20,111 nt of DNA from an uncultured Bacteroides sp. GTDB taxonomy: Bacteria > Bacteroidota > Bacteroidia > Bacteroidales > Bacteroidaceae. Positions 1 through 6,790 of the stretch are shown in pieces (within the stretch, counting starts at the first letter, position 1; each line of letters starts with the position of its first letter). A program made the position numbers and the translations under genes. The notes under the pieces are model-generated. The model was not told the origin of the DNA and made no database searches. It was given only the letters and a program-made list of their open reading frames with translations. The DNA is taken from positions 1 to 20,111 of the forward strand of contig NZ_CAJUHF010000055.1 in assembly GCF_910585845.1 (NCBI RefSeq), given 5' to 3'.

Positions 1-22
1 TGTGCAACTTTTTCATTTGTAA

Positions 23-265
23 ATATTTAGATTCTTAATTCAACCAACGAGTATCAATATAGTTGCCGGCAGAAATTTCTTTTATGCTTTGTGCCAAGGA
101 GAAGAGAAGAAATTTTGTTTGGAAAAGTTTGATTACGAGGGACACTCTATTGCAAAATATAGGTTTGATGTAGTGCCTTATATGTTTGATATAGATGAGG
201 ATGACAATTGCATATATGGATTTAATTATCAGAATGAGGATTATTTCTATAGATATTCCATGAAT
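23..265 (+). pseudogene. C-terminal coding remnant, possibly 6-bladed beta-propeller protein
   Basis: An open frame runs from just after a TAA at 20-22 to a TGA at 263-265. It encodes about 80 residues that look like real protein, including INIVAGRNFFYALCQ, KFDYEGHSIAKYRFD and a tail of DDNCIYGFNYQNEDYFYRYSMN. All three forward frames carry a stop within the first 38 bases and the fragment has no ATG before 182, so it has no evident start and is either a decayed gene end or a gene broken by a rearrangement. The pattern of a 'FDYEGxxIxxYxxD' strand followed by 'IYGFxxNEDYFxRYxx' at the C-terminus recalls the last blade of Bacteroides 6-bladed beta-propeller (TolB/NHL-like) lipoproteins, but this family call is a guess from pattern memory. 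It is more AT-rich than its neighbours. A hairpin follows 17 bases downstream. Confidence 0.45.
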
Positions 266-282
266 TGATTATTATTATTTTA

Positions 283-335
283 GTAGAAAAACGGGAATAA
301 CCAACTGCATAGCAAGGGTTATTTCCGTTTTCTAC
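283..335. terminator. Strong hairpin, probable bidirectional terminator
   Basis: The arm at 283-302 (GTAGAAAAACGGGAATAACC) pairs with 317-335 (GGTTATTTCCGTTTTCTAC), with a single bulge and one G-T pair and a loop of about 14 nt. It lies between the end of the left-edge remnant (+) and the end of the outer-membrane protein gene (-). T-rich runs occur on both sides, so it can serve both convergent transcripts. Confidence 0.7.
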
Positions 336-398
336 ATCTTTTGAGATGTTCAATCGATGTCATTCTGGTCTACATTTGTATTATAATACCGGTTAGAG

Positions 399-1028
399 TC
401 AGAATGCAACGCCCAGGCGCAGCCCGAAATTGCTCAGACCATCTACGCTGTACGTGAACAGGTCGCCTTTGTTGGTGGCGTAGCTGTAGTAGGCGGCTAT
501 GTGCAAGCCCGGTCCGTAAGCCCAGGGATAGATGCTGAGGCCGATCTCCGGAGAGACATAGAATCCCCATGTGTTTTTGCTTGCCTCATAGACATTGAAA
601 GTCGATTTCATCTTGGCATACTGCGGACCCGCCTTGAGGGCGAAATAGGGTTGGAAGGCTCCGCCACGGTCGAAGGTGTAGCGTCCGACAAGGCCAAAGG
701 GCAACTGGAACAACGTGTGCTGCTGGTCGGTGTTGAGGCTTCCGCTTTCGCCTATGGGCAGGATCTGACGTCCGAAATACTCGTGATTGCTGTGATAGGC
801 GAGGAACGCTCCGAGTGCGAAGTGATCGGTCACGTAGTAACCTCCTTCAAAACTCATGCCCCATCCGCTGGATTTGTCGGCAAAGTGGTTATTCAGGGGG
901 AAATTGTACTGCCAGTCGATGTGGGCGTAACCGTTATCGGTCATTTGAGCCTTTGTCGGCAGGGCGAAGACGAGGGTCAGGGCGATAAGTGCCGCTACTC
1001 TTATGGAGATATATTTTATAGTTTTCAT
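399..1028 (-). CDS. Small outer-membrane beta-barrel protein
   Basis: The product is a 209-residue protein with a clear Sec signal peptide (basic MKTIKYISIR, a hydrophobic core, then ALPTKAQ, with cleavage expected near residue 28). The mature part alternates aromatic and small residues in strand-like blocks (WGMSFEGGYYV, FALGAFLAYHS, PFGLVGRYTF, FQPYFALKAGPQY, FYVSPEIGLSIYP, LHIAAYYSYA) and ends GLRLGVAF with a terminal Phe, as in 8-stranded OmpA/OmpW-like barrels (OMP_b-brl type). No peptidoglycan-binding domain is present. The gene lies 131 bp downstream of the DUF4136 lipoprotein gene on the same strand, and the two are probably one transcript. The intervening spacer carries a 22-bp tandem array. 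The role of the barrel (pore or surface structure) cannot be told from sequence. Confidence 0.8.
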   Translation of the reverse strand: MKTIKYISIRVAALIALTLVFALPTKAQMTDNGYAHIDWQYNFPLNNHFADKSSGWGMSFEGGYYVTDHFALGAFLAYHSNHEYFGRQILPIGESGSLNTDQQHTLFQLPFGLVGRYTFDRGGAFQPYFALKAGPQYAKMKSTFNVYEASKNTWGFYVSPEIGLSIYPWAYGPGLHIAAYYSYATNKGDLFTYSVDGLSNFGLRLGVAF

Positions 1029-1069
1029 ACTTTTTATTGTTTTAAGTTATTGGATAGGCCGCTTCCGGA

Positions 1070-1134
1070 CGGACTTTTGTCGATAGTCTGACGGACTTTT
1101 GCCGATAGTCTGATGGACTTTTTTGATAACCGGA
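1070..1134. repeat. 22-bp tandem array, 3 units, between OMP and DUF4136 genes
   Basis: Units lie at 1070-1091, 1092-1113 and 1114-1134 (the last is 21 nt and more diverged). The shared core is GGACTTTT...GATAGTCTGA, and the first two units differ by one base. The array sits in the spacer of a probable two-gene minus-strand operon, just before the start of the barrel gene. Confidence 0.85.
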
Positions 1135-1159
1135 CGGCTTGTTACTGATTGCTTGCAGG

Positions 1160-1798
1160 CTACTTGTTTGTCAGATAAGCAGACTGGTTGAAAGCTTGGT
1201 TCACGCCCTCCACGGCCAGTTGCATGTTGACTGTGCTGGAGCCGCTGAGCAGTCCGCTCATGTAGCTGGTCCAGAGTACGGGCAGTTTCTGTTTGTCGCC
1301 TTGGGTGGCTTCGAGGTTGAGCATCTCGGTGATGAAGGCTCCGGTGCTGTAGGTGTAAGTCACTGCATAGGGGTAATACCATCCGCCCCAGTTTCCCCAG
1401 TAGGGTGCATCCCAGTAGCCGGGGTAGTTCCACCACCATTCGGGTGCTCCGTAGTCGCGGAAGTAGTAAGTACTTTCGATGTAGCTGACCTGCAAGCCGA
1501 GGTTGGCTTCGTTACGGTTGTCCACGCGGACATAGCCGCGGTTGTTCATGTTGGTTACGTAGGTTTTCAGAATCTCTTGGGCGTTGTCGTCTTTCCAGTA
1601 TGTGGCCTCTTTTTTGTTGCTGATGATGAGGATGCTGTCCGGCATGTAGTAGGTTTGGAAAGCTTTGAAGTCGGCTTTCGTGTCATAGTTGGTATAAACC
1701 AGGTACTTGTTGTCCAGTTTATCCATGTCAGGGCCTTTCTCGCAGGCTACAAAAGCCATGACCATCATCAACAGGGGAATTAATTTTTTCATATTCAA
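1160..1798 (-). CDS. DUF4136 family lipoprotein
   Basis: The product has 212 residues. A lipoprotein signal peptide runs from MNMKKLIPLLMMVMAF to VAC, with the lipobox cysteine at residue 19, so it should be a lipid-anchored envelope protein. The body matches the DUF4136 pattern known from Bacteroidetes: an early 'DYxxxxDFxxFxTYYMPDSI' segment, a 'MNNRGYxRVDxxxEANLGLQVSYI' block and a C-terminal 'AFNQSAYLTNK' motif. The centre carries an unusual aromatic stretch (about residues 119-143) very rich in Trp, Tyr and Pro with Gly, probably a loop at the membrane or a binding surface. No biochemical function is established for the family. It is the first gene of a likely operon with the outer-membrane barrel. 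Confidence 0.85.
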   Translation of the reverse strand: MNMKKLIPLLMMVMAFVACEKGPDMDKLDNKYLVYTNYDTKADFKAFQTYYMPDSILIISNKKEATYWKDDNAQEILKTYVTNMNNRGYVRVDNRNEANLGLQVSYIESTYYFRDYGAPEWWWNYPGYWDAPYWGNWGGWYYPYAVTYTYSTGAFITEMLNLEATQGDKQKLPVLWTSYMSGLLSGSSTVNMQLAVEGVNQAFNQSAYLTNK

Positions 1799-1859
1799 TT
1801 ATAATGTTTAGGTTTAATATTAAAATCCGGTCTTGGTACCTCCGACCTTTGGTATATGA

Positions 1860-1889
1860 ACAAGATAAAAAGGAAAAAGGTTCGGCAAA
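1860..1889 (-). promoter_or_regulatory. Possible sigma-ABfr promoter of the DUF4136 gene
   Basis: On the minus strand a TTTG (1886-1889) is followed after 18 nt by TATCTTGT (1860-1867), an imperfect match to TAnnTTTG. It lies about 60 bp upstream of the start codon. The -7 box is degenerate, so confidence is limited. Confidence 0.35.
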
Positions 1890-1934
1890 AAATGGTTTAT
1901 TTTCTATCCTTTTGCGGGAAAACGTGTTGGGATT

Positions 1935-2144
1935 TTGAGTCTTTAAGTTTTTGAGTTGATGAGTTTTCTGAACTTTTTGAGTTGATGGGTTGATGAGTTC
2001 TTGTTTTTTCTAAGTTGAAGGGTTGATAAGTTATTGAGGCTTTAAATTGATTGGAAGTTAAGTTGATGAGTTTTTAAGTTGGCGTATTAATGAGAATAAC
2101 TTAAGGACTCAAACAAAACAAAAGCTCATCAACTTAAAAACTCA
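1935..2144. repeat. Degenerate GTTGATGAGTT repeats and inverted repeat
   Basis: The 356-bp gap 1799-2154 has no gene. Its second half is built from irregularly spaced copies of GAGTTGATGAGTT-like words (for example at 1953, 1979, 1989, 2014, 2022 and 2062). A perfect 14-bp inverted repeat (TGAGTTTTTAAGTT at 2067-2080, its complement at 2131-2144) closes the block next to the 3' end of the aldo/keto reductase gene and may act as its terminator. The spacing is not a clean 22 bp here. Confidence 0.6.
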
Positions 2145-2154
2145 CGAACTCAAA

Positions 2155-3150
2155 TCAGATATTATTTATGGCCTCTATCTCTTCTGCAGAGAAGGTCGTG
2201 TTCTTGATGCCTTGCAGGTTGTCCTTCAGCTGTGCTACTGAGCTTGCTCCGACAATGACGGAGGTTACCATATCGTCTTTCAAGACCCATGCCAATGCCA
2301 TCTCGGCCAGTGTCTGCCCACGGAGGGAGGCGAGGGCGTCGAGGGCTTTGATCTTGCTTAACACTTCGTCGGTCAGAGCTTCTTTCTTGAGGAAACCTCC
2401 CCGGGCGATGCGCGAATCTTCGGGGATGCCGTTCAGATAGCGGTTGGTCAGCAGGCCCTGTGCCAGGGGGGAGAAGGCGATGAAGCCTGTACCGTTTTCT
2501 TGGGCTTGTTGCAGGAGGCCTTGTTCCTCCGGTTCGCGGTTGAACAGGTTGTATCGGCCTTGATAGAGGAGGCAGTGCACATCTCTTTCTTCCAAGTATC
2601 GGTAGGCGAACTCGGCGGCTTCTTTGGGATATTTGGAGATGCCTACATAGAGTGCCTTGCCTTGGCGGACGATGTCGACGAGGGTTTGCAGGGTCTCTTC
2701 TAGGGGTGTTTCCGGGTCGTAGCGGTGGGAATAGAAGATATCCACGTAGTCCAGGTTCATCCGCTTCAGGCTCTGGTCGAGGCTGTTCATCAGGTACTTC
2801 CGTGAGCCCCAGTTGCCGTAGGGATCGGGCCACATGTCGTGACCGGCTTTTGTGGAAATGAACAGCTCGTCGCGATAGGGCATGAGGGATTTCTTCATGA
2901 TCATTCCGAAGGTCTCTTCGGCTGAGCCGTAAGAGGGGCCGTAATTGTTGGCAAGATCGAAATGGGTGATGCCTTGGTCGAAGGCGTAATGTGCCATGGA
3001 CAGGGCGTTGGAGAGGGTGTTCACATCGCCGAAGTTATGCCACAGGCCTAAGGAGACTTCGGGCAGCAGGATGCCGCTTCGTCCGCATCGGCGATACTTC
3101 ATGCCGTTGTCGTAGCGGTTGTTGTCGGGAGAGTAGATGGGGTTTATCAT
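2155..3150 (-). CDS. Aldo/keto reductase, YghZ/Gpr-type
   Basis: A complete 331-residue NADPH-dependent aldo/keto reductase of the (beta/alpha)8 class. The tetrad is visible: Asp65 and Tyr70 in HFDLANNYG, Lys101 in STKAGHD and His142 in FYSHRYD. The blocks LGLWHNFG, SRKYLxxSLDQSLKRM, ALYVGISKYP and FSPLAQGLLTxRYLNGIPxDSR are highly like E. coli YghZ (L-glyceraldehyde 3-phosphate reductase), so detoxification or reduction of small aldehydes is the likely job. That substrate is inferred from family resemblance only. The start at 3150 gives the usual short lead (MINPIYSPDNNRYDNGMKYR) before the first strand and lies behind a perfect -7 box. It is divergent from an AraC regulator gene with a 22-bp array between them, so the regulator could control it. 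Confidence 0.92.
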   Translation of the reverse strand: MINPIYSPDNNRYDNGMKYRRCGRSGILLPEVSLGLWHNFGDVNTLSNALSMAHYAFDQGITHFDLANNYGPSYGSAEETFGMIMKKSLMPYRDELFISTKAGHDMWPDPYGNWGSRKYLMNSLDQSLKRMNLDYVDIFYSHRYDPETPLEETLQTLVDIVRQGKALYVGISKYPKEAAEFAYRYLEERDVHCLLYQGRYNLFNREPEEQGLLQQAQENGTGFIAFSPLAQGLLTNRYLNGIPEDSRIARGGFLKKEALTDEVLSKIKALDALASLRGQTLAEMALAWVLKDDMVTSVIVGASSVAQLKDNLQGIKNTTFSAEEIEAINNI

Positions 3151-3180
3151 GTTATGGGTTTTAATGGGTTATTCGATGTG

Positions 3181-3188
3181 CAAATGTA
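3181..3188 (-). promoter_or_regulatory. -7 box for the aldo/keto reductase gene
   Basis: TACATTTG on the minus strand is a perfect TAnnTTTG, about 30 bp upstream of the start codon. No convincing TTTG -33 element sits at the expected distance. Confidence 0.55.
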
Positions 3189-3239
3189 GGGAAAATAGTT
3201 GTACAGACAGTGCAGGCAGGATGTTTTGTTTTGCGGGAT

Positions 3240-3327
3240 GGGCTTGAAATAATCCGTCTTTGGGTTTGAAATAATCCGTCTTTGGGTTTGAAATAATTCG
3301 TCTTTGGGCTTGAAATAATCCGTCTTA
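3240..3327. repeat. 22-bp tandem array, 4 units, in AKR/AraC divergent region
   Basis: Four contiguous units of exactly 22 bp (3240-3261, 3262-3283, 3284-3305, 3306-3327). The core is TTGAAATAATYCGTCTT. Units differ from one another at only one to three positions. The array lies between the two divergent promoters and ends 6 bp before the -33 element of the AraC gene. Confidence 0.95.
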
Positions 3328-3332
3328 TGGAA

Positions 3333-3362
3333 CTTGCGGATGGAAAATAACTGTTATATTTG
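3333..3362 (+). promoter_or_regulatory. Promoter of the AraC-family gene
   Basis: CTTG (3333-3336), an 18-nt spacer, then TATATTTG (3355-3362), a perfect Bacteroides -7 box. Start of transcription is expected near 3370, giving a leader of about 25 nt to the ATG at 3395. Confidence 0.65.
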
Positions 3363-3394
3363 CGGTAATCATAATACTATTTTAACTGACCTGT

Positions 3395-4282
3395 ATGGAA
3401 AATGCAAACTACATCATGAGGGAGATAACCCCTCTGTCGGACCGTGACTGCTTCTACATCGCCGACCGTCGGAAGACAGAGTTCACCTATCCCATCCATT
3501 GCCATGCCGAGTTTGAGCTGAACTTCACGGAGCATGCGGCCGGTGTCCGTCGTGTGGTGGGCGATTCGGCCGAGGTGATCGGAGATTATGACCTGGTGCT
3601 CATCACCGGCAAGGAACTGGAGCACGTGTGGGAGCAGAATGAATGTGCCTCGACGGAGATACGCGAGATAACCATCCAGTTCTCCTCCGACCTGTTCTTC
3701 CAGAACTTCATCAACAAGAACCAGTTCGACTCCATCCGCCGCATGCTCGAGAAGGCACAATGTGGCATCAGCTTTCCGATGCAAGCCATCATGAAGGTCT
3801 ACAACTGGCTGGACCGGCTGGCTGCCGAGGAGCAGGGCTTCTATGCGGTGATGAACTTCCTGCGCATACTTTATGAACTTTCTCAGTATGAGGACGCGAA
3901 GGTGTTGTCCAGTTCTTCGTTTGCCAAGATAGAGACCGTCTCGGATAGCCGCCGGGTGCAGAAGGTGCAGAAATACATAGCCGATCATTATCAGGAGGAG
4001 ATCCGTCTGAATACGTTGGCAGACCTGGTAGGCATGACGGCGGTGTCGTTCAGCCGTTTCTTCCGCTTGCGCACGGGGAAGACGCTTTCCGATTACATCA
4101 TAGATATCCGTCTGGGATTTGCCACCCGCTTGCTGGTCGATTCCACACGGACCATTGCCGAAATCTGCTATGACTGCGGATTCAACAACCTATCGAATTT
4201 CAACCGGATGTTCAAGCGGAAGAAGGGGTGCTCGCCAAAGGAGTTCAGGGAGAGTTACAGGAAGACGAAGATTCTGATATAG
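3395..4282 (+). CDS. AraC-family transcriptional regulator
   Basis: The product has 295 residues. The N-terminal half (about 1-180) is a cupin-like sensor domain (YPIHCHAEFELNF near residue 33, then LITGKELEHVW near 68). The C-terminal 100 residues hold two helix-turn-helix units: IRLNTLADLVGMTAVSFSRF and the signature TIAEICYDCGFNNLSNFNRM, ending in GCSPKEFRESYRK. Frame and key residues are intact. The next gene downstream is a truncated sugar symporter beginning one base after this stop codon, followed by a broken epimerase gene. In the B. fragilis mannan locus as I recall it, an AraC-type gene accompanies mannanase, symporter, epimerase and mannosylglucose phosphorylase, so this regulator may originally have sensed a mannan oligosaccharide. 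With those targets gone, its remaining target could be itself or the divergent aldo/keto reductase. Confidence 0.92.
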   Translation: MENANYIMREITPLSDRDCFYIADRRKTEFTYPIHCHAEFELNFTEHAAGVRRVVGDSAEVIGDYDLVLITGKELEHVWEQNECASTEIREITIQFSSDLFFQNFINKNQFDSIRRMLEKAQCGISFPMQAIMKVYNWLDRLAAEEQGFYAVMNFLRILYELSQYEDAKVLSSSSFAKIETVSDSRRVQKVQKYIADHYQEEIRLNTLADLVGMTAVSFSRFFRLRTGKTLSDYIIDIRLGFATRLLVDSTRTIAEICYDCGFNNLSNFNRMFKRKKGCSPKEFRESYRKTKILI

Positions 4283-5167
4283 TGTGCCGGGAGGGGAGGC
4301 GACCGGTTCGCTGACCGACGCTTGGCAGTACGCCATGATGGTGATAGCTACGCTCTGCTTCATCATCTTCCTGCTCTGCTTCCTCCTGACGAAGGAACAT
4401 GTGAAGAGCCTGTCCACCGTCTCCGTTGCGAAAGACTTCAGGTCGTTGCTCACCAACGTGCCCTAGTGGTTGCTCATCGGTGCGGCGCTGTGCTCCAACC
4501 TCTTCAGCACCGTGCGTGGCGCACGGCGACCTATTTCTTCAAGGACTACATCGGTGAAGACGTCTTCCTGAACCTGGGCGACGTCACCATCCTCTTCTAT
4601 GCAGGCCTCTTCCTCGGTGTAGGAGAAGTCTCCAACATGGCAGGCGTGGTGCTTGCCGTCCCCCTGTCGCGCAGGTTGGGAAAGAAGTCTACGTATATCC
4701 TCACGATGGCCGCACTGGCCGTGCTGAGCATCCTCTTCTTCTACCTGCCCTGCACGGCGTTCGGTTGCTGGATGATGCTCCTGATGCAGGTGGTTATCTC
4801 CGTATGCACAGGTGTCGTCTCCCCGCTCGTCTGGAGCATGTACGCCGATGTGTCGGACTATGCCGAACTGAAGGACGGAACGGCTTCTACGGGGCTGATC
4901 TTCTCCTCTTCGTTGATGGCGCAGAAGTTTGGAGGCGCCATGGGCGGTGCGGCAGTGATGTGGATATTGGCGGCTTTCGGTTATGACACAGCTGAAGGTG
5001 CCGTGCAGACCGCGGAGGCGCTGACCGGTCTGAACTTGCTGATGAGCTGGATTCCCGCTACCGTGGCTGTGCTTGCCATCGTGGTGGTCTACTTCTATCC
5101 GCTGACCAAGCAGCGCGTGGAGGAGATCGACCGAGAACTGAAAAATGTGCGGAACGTAGTGCGGTAA
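4283..5167 (+). pseudogene. Remnant of GPH-family sugar:cation symporter (C-terminal part)
   Basis: The C-terminal ~290 residues of a glycoside-pentoside-hexuronide:cation symporter (MelB-like, normally about 450-480 residues and 12 TM helices). Hallmarks include TM stretches such as VIATLCFIIFLLCFLLTKEHV and the block MYADVSDYAELKDGTASTGL followed by FGGAMGGA. Three lesions are visible. The N-terminal part is absent: homology starts immediately after the AraC stop codon. A TAG at 4464-4466 interrupts the conserved NVPWWLLIGAALCSN region where a Trp codon is expected. One base is missing near 4521-4524, after which the frame ending at 5167 resumes with ATYFFKDYIGED. It cannot make a working transporter. 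It was probably the importer for manno-oligosaccharides or a related disaccharide, judged from the adjacent epimerase. Confidence 0.88.
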
Positions 5168-5200
5168 AAGGATGAATCGATTTATAAATATGGATGATTT

Positions 5201-5244
5201 GATTTAGCAATATGAGTGATTCGATTTAGCAATATGAATGATAT
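5201..5244. repeat. 22-bp tandem duplication over the epimerase start
   Basis: Units 5201-5222 and 5223-5244 share GATTTAGCAATATGARTGAT. The duplication spans the ATG of the epimerase gene (5234) and makes a second ATG-bearing copy upstream. The period equals that of the other intergenic arrays. Confidence 0.8.
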
Positions 5245-6430
5245 GAATCTCAAAAGCCTGAGAAAAGAACTCGAAGAAGAGTTGCTGACCGGCATCCTCC
5301 CTTTCTGGATGCAGCAGATGACGGATGAAAAGAACGGCGGTTTCTACGACCGCATCACCAGTAGCGGAACCCTGATGCCGGAAACGGAGAAGGGTGCCAT
5401 ACTGAACGCCCGCATCCTCTAGACGTTTTCGGCAGCCTACCGTCTGTTGAAGCGGGAGGAATACCTTGCCACAGCAACGCGTACCAAGCGAGTGATTATA
5501 GATCGTTTCTACGACAAGGAATATGGTGGCATCTACTGGTCGCTCGACTACAAAGGCTCTCCGCTGGACACGAAGAAGCAGATCTACGCCATCGGCTTTG
5601 CCATCTACGGTCTGAGCGAATATCATCGTGCCACAAGCGATGCCGAAGCACTGGAGTATGCCGTACGTCTGTTCGAGGACATCGAGGCACACAGTTTCGA
5701 CCCCGTGAAGAACGGATATTGCGAAGCGCTTACCCGCCAGTGGGGCGAGATAGCAGACATGCGTCTCAGCGCGAAGGACGAGAACGAACGCAAGACGATG
5801 AATACGCACCTACACATCCTGGAACCCTATACGAACCTTTACTGCGTGTGGAAAGACGAACGCCTGAAGCGGCAGTTGCATAACCTCGTCGAACTCTTCA
5901 TGGACAAGATTCTGAATATCGAGACCGGGCACTTGAAACTTTTCTTCGACGACGACTGGCACAGTCGGTACAACATTGTCTCTTACGGGCATGACATCGA
6001 GGCTTCCTGGTTGCTGCACGAGGCGGCGCTGGTGTTGGGCGACAAGGCACTGCTGGACAAGGTGGAGCCACTGGTGGAATTCATCGCTGCAGCCGCCGAT
6101 GAAGGTCTGGCTGCCGACGGTTCGATGATGTATGAAACCTTCCTCGACAAGCGGCTGACGGATGCGGACCGTCACTGGTGGGTGCAGGCAGAGAATGTAG
6201 TGGGTCATATCAATCTCTATCAGCACTTTGACGATGAAGTGGCGCTACAGAAGACTTTCCGTTGCTGGGACTTTATCCGCGAGCACCTGATAGACCGGCA
6301 GCGCGGCGAATGGTACTGGAGCGTGCGTGCCGATGGCACAGTGAATACCGATGACGACAAAGCCGGATTCTGGAAGTGCCCGTACCACAACGGCCGTATG
6401 TGCCTCGAGATAATGGAACGTTTCCCGTAA
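5234..6430 (+). pseudogene. Cellobiose 2-epimerase-like (AGE family), amber-interrupted
   Basis: An N-acylglucosamine/cellobiose 2-epimerase family protein of about 398 codons, the usual length, in one frame except for TAG at 5420-5422 (codon 63). The context NARIL-stop-TFSAAYR matches the family motif NARILWTFSAAYR, so Trp TGG has become TAG just after the conserved Arg60. The rest is well preserved: GGFYDRI, GGIYWSLDYKG, MNTHLHILEPYTNLY, YGHDIEASWLLHEAA, HWWVQAENVVGH and FWKCPYHNGRMCLEI, which carry the catalytic histidines of the family. The enzyme would convert a beta-1,4-linked reducing-end glucose/mannose (for example mannobiose to mannosylglucose) in the cytoplasm. A restart at ATG 5447 would lack the first part of the (alpha/alpha)6 barrel. 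The well-kept reading frame suggests recent inactivation. Other genes here end in TAG (AraC, START-like), so TAG is a true stop. Confidence 0.88.
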
Positions 6431-6550
6431 ACGTTCTGTCCGTACCCGAAGTTGTTGTATTGCGACGGTTTTATTAATATCGGGATTTCTTTTTCATGTC
6501 TTCTTCTTCCATATCTGAGACGCAGTTGCATCGTATTGCAGAAAAAACGC

Positions 6551-6558
6551 TACTTTTG
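6551..6558 (+). promoter_or_regulatory. -7 box upstream of the DMT transporter gene
   Basis: TACTTTTG is a perfect TAnnTTTG. The -33 element is weak. If used, transcription starts near 6565 and the mRNA has a leader of about 225 nt that includes the repeat block at 6616-6755. Confidence 0.5.
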
Positions 6559-6615
6559 CAGTCTCGAAGGAGCTGCATGCAGCCTGCTTATGGCTGATGC
6601 CGCTCTTTATTGGGG

Positions 6616-6755
6616 ATGCAAGATCGCCTGATGCAAGATTGTCTGATGCAAGCGGGCATAGGATCAGAGGTAAAGCTGATAATCGTCTGATGCAGGCGGA
6701 CATAGGATCAGAGGTAAAGATGACAATCGTCTGGTGTAGCCGGACATAGGATTTG
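6616..6755. repeat. 15-bp and 44-bp direct repeats in the DMT gene leader
   Basis: This is the only clear content of the 360-bp gap 6431-6790 apart from the -7 box. Three copies of ATGCAAG at 15-bp spacing (6616, 6631, 6646) run into a 44-bp repeat: units at 6642-6685 and 6686-6729 (40 of 44 positions the same) and a partial third from 6730. The shared core is GACATAGGATCAGAGGTAAA. The 44-bp period is twice the 22-bp period of neighbouring arrays. Confidence 0.85.
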
Positions 6756-6790
6756 ACATTCACTCAAAAAAGAAGAACGTATATAAACCG

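Noticed and set aside
1047..1439. 130-residue minus-strand open frame running across the 22-bp array
   Set aside because: It overlaps the DUF4136 gene in another frame and its tail is only translated repeat (frame changes at each unit since 22 is not a multiple of 3). No family resemblance.
4284..4466. Independent 60-residue membrane peptide gene after AraC
   Set aside because: The sequence matches the middle of a GPH symporter whose continuation follows after the amber codon and frameshift; it starts with GTG only by chance.
5447..6430. Epimerase as a normal gene starting at ATG 5447
   Set aside because: The conserved N-terminal 70 residues lie in the same frame just upstream, separated by a single amber codon, so it is better read as one interrupted gene.
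6494..6763. 89-residue minus-strand open frame upstream of the DMT gene
   Set aside because: Composed of translated 15-bp and 44-bp repeats, antisense to the leader. No domain or promoter support.
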